Program-made: the position numbers and the translations under genes
Origin: Wyeomyia smithii
Taxonomy: Eukaryota > Arthropoda > Insecta > Diptera > Culicidae
DNA length: 64,000 bases
Direction of reading: 5' to 3'
NCBI RefSeq assembly: GCF_029784165.1
Contig: NC_073696.1
Coordinates: forward strand, 193,796,498-193,860,497
Notes under the pieces: generated by a model
Told to the model about the DNA's origin: nothing
The model's input: the letters and a program-made list of their open reading frames with translations, nothing else
Database searches by the model: none
Shown: positions 55,660 through 64,000 of the stretch, piece after piece
How the letters are laid out: each line of letters opens with the position of its first letter
Position numbering within the stretch: the stretch's first letter is position 1

Positions 55660-57118
55660 TCAGCGAAACAGCGTGAGGAGTGATAGGCATGACAACGGGA
55701 ACCACGCGTAGTTCGATGTTGAGTGTCTGGAGGTGACGGAAGAGAAGAACCGAGCCTACGCCAACACGTTAGTACCAGCTAATCGTGCGACGCGTCACAT
55801 GCGGGAGAAATACCGGGAGCAAGAGCTGCCGAAAAGGGGTTTACCACTGTGAGAAACATGAGCATTACGATCACGTCCTTGCAGAGGCGAAGAATTGCTT
55901 CACCAGGCACGACACGAGGAGCTTCTATAGAACGATCAACGGAATCAGAGACCGGACCGTGCTAGTACTTGCCATGTGTAATGACAAGGAGGGAAACCTG
56001 ACTACCGATAAATCGCAGGTGGCCAGGCGTTGGAAGCATGTCGCTGGGAAGGACGGCTTGCCAGCCGAATTTTTCAAAGTCGGGAGCGAGGGTATGGCGT
56101 ATGGTCTGAGGAACAACTAACTACGGACTGATCTTCGACAAGTTTCGAGAACACAACTTGCTGTCACATCATCTGTTTAAGGCGGCGTACGATACAGTGA
56201 AACGCAACGAGCTGTGGAAAATAATGCTAGAACATGGTTTCCCAACAAAACTAATTAAACTGTTACGTGCGACGCTCGACGGTTTCACATCATGTGTCAG
56301 AGCAGCGGGCAAATTTTCGGACCCGTTTGTGACGTTAGATGGTCTGAACCAAGGTGACGGGCTTTCGAACTTGCAGTTCAACATTGCTTTGGAAGGTGCA
56401 ATACGAAGGGCAGGTGTATAGAGGAGCAGCACCATCATCACGACATGCTTCTGGGCTTCGCGGACGACATTGATATAATTGGTGTTAACCGTAGAGCAGT
56501 TCAGGAGGCCTTTACGGCTCTTAAAAGGGAAGCTGTGAGAATTGGACTCACCATTAACACTGCCAAAACAAAGTACGTGGTGGCTGGCATGCTGCGGTGG
56601 AGATGGATGGGGATACTTTCGGAGTGGTCGAGGAATTTGTTTCGGATTGCGTAGTCAGCTTAGGTCCCATAGTCTACAGATCCGTACGAAATTTGCGCTC
56701 TACGGACATGAATCGTGGACGTGGAAGAATGCTGATCGACGAGCGCTTGGGGTCTTCGAAATTAGAAAATGGGGTGCGGCGCAGGCGCATGAACCACGAG
56801 GTGTACGAAGTATACAAACACGCTGATATTATCAAGCTGATGAAACACGGCAGGTTACAGTGGGCTGGCCACGTAGCACGGATGTCGGATGAGCAACCGG
56901 CAAAGATAATATTTAGCAGATAACCGGATAGAGGCCAACGACTTCAAGGCGAACCGCGCAAGCGCTAGATGTTTGCTGTCGACGAGAATACCAGAGCAGC
57001 GGGTGTAAGGGGAGACTAGAGAGGAGCAGCCTAAGACCGAGTTCTGTGGAGACGTATTCTGGATTCGGCATAGGATCTCAACGATATGTCGCCATAAAAG
57101 CAAAAGTAAGTAAAGTAA
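55660..57118 (+). mobile_element. RTE (JAM1-like) relic, 5' truncated and frameshifted
   Basis: Linker at 55700-55950 (EEKNRAYANT-like, RHMREKYREQELP), a contracted region, then RT from about 56165: KAAYDTVKRNELWKIMLEHGF, LRATLDGFTSCVRAAGKFS, NQGDGLSNLQFNIALEGAIR and an intact MLLGFADDIDIIG (56445-56483). The C-terminus has RRRMNHEVYEVYKHADIIK and GRLQWAGHVARMSDEQPAK (56785-56905). The 3' end is 'aagtaagtaaagtaaat' near 57104-57120. The endonuclease and several RT segments are lost. It belongs to a different RTE subfamily than the 15990 copy. Confidence 0.8.
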
Positions 57119-57119
57119 A

Positions 57120-58825
57120 TATCTAAACAGGCCTTTTCTAAAATGCATAAATCTTTTTTAGTTCAAGCAATGTACTCTCGATACTATATGATACTCTTGA
57201 TACATTTGTCTGATCGGTAACTCAAGAAGTTTTCATTAGATGCGACCGAATGGCAGTTTATTACATTGCGTAAGCCTTGCAATCAACACAGTTGGCAATG
57301 CTGTCACTAAATATTATCAGTATGTAAACAGATAGATTGAATAATATTCACTTAGAATCTGAATCGTCCATTGAAACGGGCAAAAACAGCGAAATATTCG
57401 AAATTTTCTATTTGAAAAGATATGGAATATATCTTTCATGTATGAAAAAGCGTAGAGTAATCGCTCCTATATTTATCTCAACACCTAGATTCATCTCATT
57501 ACTTTCGTTTGTTCATTTTAACTTCAAATTTTCCCAAATTTTCAAGATAAATGTTTTTACTTCTCGATTCAGTCGAGTGGTCGAAAGGTTCACTTAGAAA
57601 ATTTGATAAATGTTGACGGTGAATTGAACAAATAGGAGTGATGCGATGAATAGAGTGAGGGGCAAAAGTACGCACTTATTTTTTTTTGCAAAAGAACTAT
57701 TGCAAACAATTATCATAAAATTCGGTTTATTTTTCAAGCGGTACATGAACCTTTTTTCTTTAAAATGTATTACCAGGGTTTTTCGAATTTTGCTTGTAGC
57801 ATGAGGATTTCACTTTTCATGAAAAAATACTCAAATGCGAACTTTTACCCAGCATACGAGGAAAAAGTACGCAGTTTACGGGCAGAAGTGTGCACTGTGT
57901 ACATGTGTACGCACTGTGAACAGTTTTATAACACTGCACAGTAACAATCTGGAAATCCGGTTTTCTGAGGTTATGTTCCGAATCTTTATGAATATTTGAA
58001 CAATATCCACAGGCCGGATTTTGGGTGTTTTGGTGATATGTCCCGAAAATGGACCTTTTGGAATAGATTTCACTGGGGCTTCGAGAGGCCATTGAAACAT
58101 ATTATTAAATTTTATTTTCGGAATCGAGATGATCCACAGAGATCCGAAAACGACTCCAGACGCCATATTAGATTCCAAAATAGCGGCTTCCGGCTTCCGA
58201 AAAAAAAACAGGAGGGTTGTGTGCAAAGCCACGACCACAAGGTTGAAGTAGAGTACTTTTACAAGAAAGATAACCCGGCTGCTTGCGTTTCAGTCATTTT
58301 TTCTAGTAAATAATCGTTGACTAATCAGATCAATCGAGTTTTACGCTTCAACAAGGATTGATCATTTTAAATAATATAGTAAGTTGCTTGTCGTGGTTGG
58401 GGCTTGACAATTTTTAAATTTTGAGATGAATTTTTTTCGGATGTCGTGCTCATGACTGAAGGAGAAGATAATTCAGTACGTTCTAAGACACGAAAATAAA
58501 GTAAAATTTATAACTTTCACAAATTTAAAAATGTTAATTAACTCAAGAGAAAACATTAATGCTTTGATCATCAGGTTTTTATTTCATCCTGAAAAGGACA
58601 ATTTGTTGTTCGATTTAGTATCGGATAAGATGCCGATTACATCTTTGCGTTATCACTGAGAGTATGAACAAAGCATTCGTTGTGATAAAGTAAACAGTGA
58701 AATGCTAATATAACACTCAAAACTAGACGGCTCACGTGTTGTCAAAATGAGTCAACTTTTCATTGAATGAATTTACTAGTGCCCACTATCGCACAGAGAC
58801 TGCATTTCACTAAAGTGCCTCACTG
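57120..58825. other. Gene-poor stretch with scattered repeat fragments
   Basis: 57950-58215 contains a diverged 'ggtatttc' family unit ('cgagatgatccacagagatccgaaaacgactcc' region). 58315-58440 is a decayed copy of the CCAAT-type MITE segment ('caacaaggattgatcattttaaataat'). The words 'aaaagtacgcac' at 57664 and 57866 and their complements near 62080 and 62480 hint at an old element. No gene is supported. Confidence 0.4.
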
Positions 58826-58829
58826 CATC

Positions 58830-59430
58830 AGCCGCTATCGATGCTGAGATCCGCTGCAACTAGTGCGCTATCCATAGTCATGCCACAGTTGTGGCCGCTA
58901 TACGCTGCCATTCGTATCCGCTGTCCCTGCATCAGCTGGCCCAGCTGCTGTAGTTGCTTGGATCCGCTGCAATTGGTGCGCTATCCATTGCTACGCCACA
59001 GTTGTGGCCGCTTTCCGCCATCGCTGGTATCCACTGCACTGCTAGTGCTGCTGCTAAGGGAGGACGACTGCTGTTGTCGTTGTCTATAACTATTATGAGC
59101 GGCTTCAGCTGAAACAGGCTCTTATATAGGCCAAATGGCATGTTTTCAATTGCAAGGTATATGATATTGTCGACCGTGCTTGGGAAGCAATCATATAACG
59201 ACCAATCAGAGGTCGAATTTTTCATTTTGACAAGGCTTGACTATTTTCAATAGTACAATAGTGTGAATAGTAAAATTACAATTATCTTCTTTTGGGAAGA
59301 ATCTTAGAAGATTTTCCAATCTATTGCTGCACGAACGAAGGAAATCCATCGAATACTAACCGATTTATTAGCATTTGAAATTGGACATATTTTTCACTTT
59401 ATCCGTTTTAGATTTTCATTTCACATTCCT
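58830..59430 (-). mobile_element. Repeat element with promoter-like module and 113-bp tandem
   Basis: 58848-59060 holds two units of about 113 bp ('gatccgctgcaa', 'tgcgctatcca', 'gccacagttgtggccgct'; each contains the palindrome 'gccacagttgtggc'). Next, reading the minus strand, is 'ggcctatataagagcc' (59117-59132) with an inverted CCAAT box (59202-59212) about 70 bp upstream. The remainder to 59430 matches the MITE family at 51890-52137. It may be one mobile family that carries its own promoter; no protein is evident. Confidence 0.5.
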
Positions 59431-59439
59431 ATGTAGCCG

Positions 59440-60545
59440 AACTTCCTGAGAGGAGTATTCTACTTCAAAACAACCATGAATGGTTGAATACCACCCAATA
59501 TGGGTATTTCGGGAATCGAATTGATGCTCTGAGATCAAAAATCAATTTCAGACGCTATTTTCAAATTAAAGATGGTTAGCGGTAATCAATAAAAATTGAG
59601 CAAATACCACCCCATATGAGTTATTTCGGAAACGGAATGATGCCAAGAGACCTGAAAACGATCCCAGAAGCCATCTTGAATTCCAAGATGGTGACTACTG
59701 GTTTTCGGAACACAACCCAAAATGGCCGAATACCAATATGTGTATTTCAGGGGTCGGGATGATGCGCAGACATCAGAAATCAACTCCATAAGCGATCTTC
59801 CGGGCTCTGGGAAGCATCCAAAACTGAATAAATACCATCTCATATAAAAACTTTCGGAATCGGAATGATGCCAAGAGACCTAAACACGACACCAGACGAA
59901 CCGGAAGTCACCATCTAGAATTTGAAAATGCCGTCTGAAGTCGATTTCCGGTCTCAGGGCGTCATTTTATTTCCAGAAATACACATATTTGGGAGTCGAC
60001 CATTTTGGGTTGTTTCCTAGAAACCGGAAGTCAACATCTTGGAATCCAAAATGGTGTTTGGGGTCATTTATTGGTGTCAGAGCATCATCCCGATTCCGAA
60101 AATACCCATAACAATATCGCACGCTAGCCTGGAGGGCTAATAGCGGTCTCGATAAACTAGATTAGTTGAGAGGATTCGTTATCGATATTGTTTTTGGCAC
60201 ATTTTGCTTATTGTAGGATAAGTACAACGATACACGGTGCCGCAGTGCTGAGACGTGAAAATTTCCAGCTCGAAAAGCTCCTCGACCTGATCGGGAATCT
60301 GACATCATAACCGTGCGTGGGAGAGATAGCCGACCGACATCGCTAACCACAGAACCTCGAGGACCACATCCATACCTGGACCCATATTATCTGGTATTTG
60401 GCCACATTTTGTTGTTTTCCAGCAACCAGAAGTCGCCTCTTGGAATCCAAAATGGTGTCTGGGGTCGTTATCCAGTCTCTGGACATCATCTCGACTACGG
60501 AAATACACATAATGGGGGGTATTTGACCATCTTAGGTTGATTTAT
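59440..60545. repeat. ~100-bp 'ggtatttc' repeat array with an orientation switch
   Basis: Units containing 'ataccaccca.at..gggtatttcgggaatcg..atgatg', 'cagacgccatttt..aattc' and 'gactt.cggttt' run forward from about 59455 to 59930. They then occur in reverse from about 59930 to 60110 and 60380 to 60545 (words such as 'ccgaaaatacccata'). A SINE is inserted at 60111-60379. Units are diverged, with irregular spacing. Confidence 0.65.
60111..60379 (-). mobile_element. tRNA-headed SINE inserted antisense in the repeat array
   Basis: It is flanked by 'acccata' at 60104-60110 and 60380-60386. On the minus strand it begins with a tRNA-like head ('tggttagcgatg', an A-box match, about 25 bases in) and a weaker B-box-like 'agattcccgat'. 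It runs to a tail region with 'aaaacaatatcgataacg'. The order is typical of culicine tRNA SINEs. The sequence differs from the SINE at 24776-25084. Confidence 0.6.
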
Positions 60546-60549
60546 AGAA

Positions 60550-63215
60550 ACCCCCATGATAGAATAAAATTGATAATTGTGAAGAAGTATTTTGAATTAC
60601 TCCTATTCCGAAGTCTTCTATTGAAACTGCTGATGTTATTCGATAAATACATAACTTACTGTAGCAAACAAATATGCGTATTTTACTTTTGATAAAGGAA
60701 CTAATTAAACTCTCCCAGATTCACTGTACAGTCTAACGTTTAGGTAATTTGCAAGCTATTTTTGATAGAGTATAATATTGTTTAAGTTTGTACGTTTCGT
60801 TAGCAAATTTTGTTACCAGCATCAGGCATAACTTAATTATACAGCACATGGATAAAAAAATAGGCATTACGGTATGATTTTTCTCTGCAATATCAAAAAT
60901 AACAAAAGCTTTCAAAAACTATCAATGATCCATTCTTGACCACATATCAAAGCAATTCTATAATTCATAATCCTGATACTGGCCATATGTAAACAAATCC
61001 ATGGTAGCGTATAAACATTAATGCAAAACATGAAAAGTACGAAGATTTTCGGGCTGTCATAAGATATCGCATGAGGTTCGTGAAAACACAAAACTGGTTT
61101 TGGACAAGAAAGATTGTATAACTACAGCACCGCTATTTGATATAATATATCTGTTCCGTATAATGTATCCGTTCCGCATAATATATCCGTTCTCTATTCG
61201 TTCAGATTATTGCATCTACCAAAACTAACGCTTCGGACTAGTTATATAGTTGGTAAATAATACGAATAAGTTTCTATGTGAAAAAAGCAAAGAGCGGAAG
61301 CTTATTGATAGAGATGAGTGACAGAAGAAAAATTGCCATAGATCAATGATGTGATGGCAGTGTTATTAAATATCCTACTCAATTCAAATAAAATTCTAGC
61401 TCGAAGTACTTTGCACTGCTAGCTATGTGTGAATATAATATTCTTATTTATTTTGAATAATAGATATACTGGCCTTTTAGTTAGTTAAATAAAGAGGATT
61501 TTCTGCTGATAAAATATATCTACATGGTAAAGTCAAATTATAAAATAAATCCGTGTGAATTCAACTTCTTCGCGAATTGGCTAAAATAGGAGCCGCGAGT
61601 GGCCAATTAAGAAATGCTATGGCCAAAATGAGACATTAGAGAAGTTTTTTAGTTGGAAAATATATCAACAAAATAACTTAATTTTACTATTTAACTTTAA
61701 TGTTAGTGAAAAATAAAGACGAGTTTATCCGATTTCCACGTTGAACTGATTCAATAACATACTTTTCGAAGAAAGCAGGCCAAATATCTCTCATCAATAA
61801 CCTACTATGGCCAAAACCGGTGCTTTTACCCTATTAGGCATTGTTTTTTCATTGTTTTTATGGCTTCTAGAAGCTCCAATCTATTCCGGAAGGACCATTT
61901 TGAAAGAATATAAACAAAACCATTAGAATGGTTGTAAGATTTCATTATAAAAAATCATAAAACCATAATATTCCTCAGTTTCGGAGCATATCCGTATATC
62001 ACTAGTTATTCTTGAGTAATTTCTGTACAAAAACCTCGTTATTAAACACATTTTTTCATTACGGTTAATGGCACTTAGTGCGTACTTTTTTCCCGCGGTT
62101 TATGCATACTTTTGCCTTACAATGAGTCTTCCAACTGGTTTGATTTTTTTGGCAAACATCAAAATTTTTTTGGCAAAACAAATTCACCGTACAAATCACA
62201 ATTACAAGAGTTTTTTGGGTTCTGTTGTTTTTGAGTTTCTGTACTTTTCGAATAGGTCAAGTTCCCTGAACTAAGAAAATAAATCAAAACAGCTCAAAAC
62301 ACAACTTTCTTCATAGCTTCGCACCATTTAAACGAAATCTTATGTGTTTACATAAGTGATTAATTTATAAGGTCAGTTATAAATTCATCACTTATTATTA
62401 TTAATCACTTATGTACTTATGCAAATTCATACAATGTTGCCAGTTTATCTTGCTCGTATGCTTCGAAAAGGCCAATTCGTACTTTTATCCCGTGCTCACT
62501 TTTACCCTTCACTACTCCATAGGAGCGATTGTGATTAGCGTGATGAGATGAATATAGGAGCGGGATGTTGCAGAAATAGCGAGAAATTGGAACAAACTAG
62601 CCGCTGAGGTGGACCAGATGTGTGCGCAGAAAATAATGGCACGAATTCCTAAGAAAGCTCCGACGACTGACTGGATAATTCGATGACTGACGGGATAATT
62701 TTCTAATATGTTTTTCTAAAAGCACAAAACCTTTATTTTGACTCACATGTTTCCTATGTCAAACCTCTCAGGTCAAACCCACTTCAAGATAGAGCTAATT
62801 CATTTGTTCCGGATTCTTAATGAAGCAAGTTCCGCAGAACCTGCAAAAATGCCACCATGGCTTCTTTGAAGCTTTTATGCGCTTATGTACACAAATTCCC
62901 CTTCCAATAAGATGATACCATTTTCCTCATCGGATAAGCCCAAACAAACCAAAATGCCCCGACGTGGGTGAAAAACGTGTTCACGTGCCTTCACACCTTC
63001 CGATGGTAATGAGGAAAGGGGTCGAGAAATTCAAATTCACCAATAATTAACAGCTGGTTCGAAGCTCATTAGATGATCTCATTCGGGCGGATGTGGGGTG
63101 CGATTCGGTGTTTGCAGGTTGATTGTTTGGTTCGGTGTTCCCTTTCGGGGCCGAGATTTGTTTTTTATTCTTGCGCGATAATCTGAGGGCTAGTGAACTC
63201 TTTAAAAACGATTTT
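60550..63215. other. Long non-coding A+T-rich stretch
   Basis: I find no supported gene. A palindromic patch at about 62335-62410 ('catcacttattattattaatcactta' neighbourhood) and 'cgtacttttatccc' words are the only structures noted. 'gcgtactttttt' at 62080 and related words recall 57664-57870. Confidence 0.4.
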
Positions 63216-63217
63216 CG

Positions 63218-63345
63218 ATGATGAGCGAACGGCGGCTGAACACCATGCACTATGCTAGCGATCAAGACGAAAACTGTATCAAAGCCCGCTTTAGAGGCAG
63301 ATGTTTCCAGATGAGCGATAATAGCTTGAAGAAGAGCGCTCACAG
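63218..63345 (+). CDS. Candidate first coding exon of an unidentified gene
   Basis: The ATG at 63218 (tandem ATGATG) is preceded by an in-frame stop at 63203. A 42-codon frame ends at a perfect donor CACAG|GTAAGA (63345/63346). The peptide is polar and basic (MMSERRLNTMHYASDQDENC onward, with RFRGRCF and SLKKSAH). The surrounding 300 bp is GC-richer than the neighbourhood. No signal peptide or domain is recognisable. An overlapping minus-strand frame (63358-63047) is open too but has no splice support. The next exon is outside the window or unrecognised. Confidence 0.4.
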
Positions 63346-64000
63346 GTAAGACTCCCATTGCTGTCGATAGTGTTTATCCGGAGAACAGTTTACCTTTTGT
63401 TTCGACAAAAATTGCGTAATTTGATGCAGTTATCTAAAGTCGTTGCTCCTTCTGTCTATAAAAAAGTTAGACAATGAAGGAGGGTTGGGCTCCGAAAATC
63501 GGGCTTTCCGTCAACTTCACTTTGGCATTGAAATTATCATCTGGTGTATAGTTGAAGGTATGATTTGGATTATTACTACAACATAATTTAAAAAAATTAT
63601 ATGCTTGATATTGTTCAACTGAAACTTCATGACGAGTTCACTAAAAAAATAAAACGCTTAAAAATTCAAAGCCAATAGCTTTGAGTAATAGACCTTCCAT
63701 ATCCTGCATTGATATACTCACACACCTCGTATAGTAGTGACTAAATGCTTTGTTTCACGAGTTTTAGCCTCATGCTCAATGAAGTTACATTCGGAGTAGT
63801 TTAATAGGCGTTGAAATACCATTTCCACTCATTCAAACACCCCACAAAGCAAAGTTTCCAGCATAAAATCGTATTCATGTCGGAGCACCATTGCTAATCT
63901 TAATAACCGATGAACATGCGAAATTTGCCTAACATTTGTCGGTTTGCTTCTCCACGGATGATTTATTTGCCCTGAGCGCTGCACTGGCCCACAATAATAG
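63346..64000. other. Putative intron downstream of the 63218 exon
   Basis: No coding or transposon signal is evident. If the exon is real this is its intron, starting with GTAAGA. Confidence 0.35.

Noticed and set aside
63047..63358. 103-codon minus-strand frame
   Set aside because: It overlaps the plus-strand exon candidate, which has a start, upstream stop and splice donor. The minus frame has no splice support or motif.
1..64000. Endogenous viral sequences
   Set aside because: I looked for polymerase, nucleoprotein or glycoprotein-like frames and saw none; all RT frames fit non-LTR retrotransposons.

Overview
The window looks like a piece of a large, A+T-rich, repeat-choked dipteran chromosome, most likely a culicine mosquito (Aedes or Culex type). 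I infer this from what is recognisable: non-LTR retrotransposons of the RTE (JAM1-like), R1, CR1/L2-like and RNase-H-bearing I/Loa types, mariner-family transposons of the DD37D and DD37E-like kinds, many TA-flanked MITEs, tRNA-headed SINEs, and short isolated exons with consensus GT donors. No operon, prokaryotic gene, virus genome or CRISPR array is present. Most long open frames here are either decayed transposon coding or low-complexity Phe/Leu/Val/Cys-rich artefacts of two pyrimidine-rich satellites.

Layout: 1-1630, A+T-rich DNA with a duplicated dispersed repeat and a 100-bp hairpin MITE; 1635-3159, a TTAA-flanked piggyBac-type foldback carrying a second MITE in one arm; 3164-4880, an I-like RT relic split by a 713-bp TIR element; 5090-5118, a hammerhead-ribozyme-like core; 7901-8241, another MITE; 9200-11700, a comparatively unique, GC-richer island with a convincing first coding exon on the minus strand and weaker candidate exons on the plus strand; 12180-14990, a degenerate R1 element; 15024-15842, an antisense RTE relic; 15990-19037, a nearly full-length but frameshifted RTE element; 19040-22320, mostly non-repetitive; 22332-25858, a well-preserved 5'-truncated I-like element with an 11-bp target duplication, itself broken by an antisense SINE; 26460-33215, a (TTTTACTC)n-type satellite hosting a 4.1-kb TA-TIR element (which hosts a DD37D mariner and a small MITE) and a Tigger-like MITE; 33404-34605, a pogo-like TIR element; 34900-36080, a CR1/L2-like RT relic; 38460-46000, a (TTTTCTG)n-type satellite interrupted by two MITE/pogo-like insertions and ending in an inverted repeat with arms of about 0.85 kb; 46746-48409, a long-TIR element with a fragment of an unidentified conserved protein; 48410-49100, a CR1-like 3' end; 50700-53600, MITE copies and promoter-like modules; 54100-55240, tandem repeats and a mariner N-terminal relic; 55660-57118, another RTE relic; 58830-60545, promoter-like element and an orientation-switching repeat array with a SINE; 60550-64000, sparse, ending with a candidate coding exon at 63218-63345.

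The most informative aspect is insertion history. Several insertions can be dated relative to one another because both target duplications and an uninserted paralogue lie in the same window: the opposite arm of a palindrome for one MITE, and a neighbouring satellite repeat for the 4.1-kb element. I saw no single new multi-gene system. The best leads are the nested insertions, the unidentified long-TIR element, the large satellite palindrome, promoter-like modules carried by repeats, and a hammerhead-like core.
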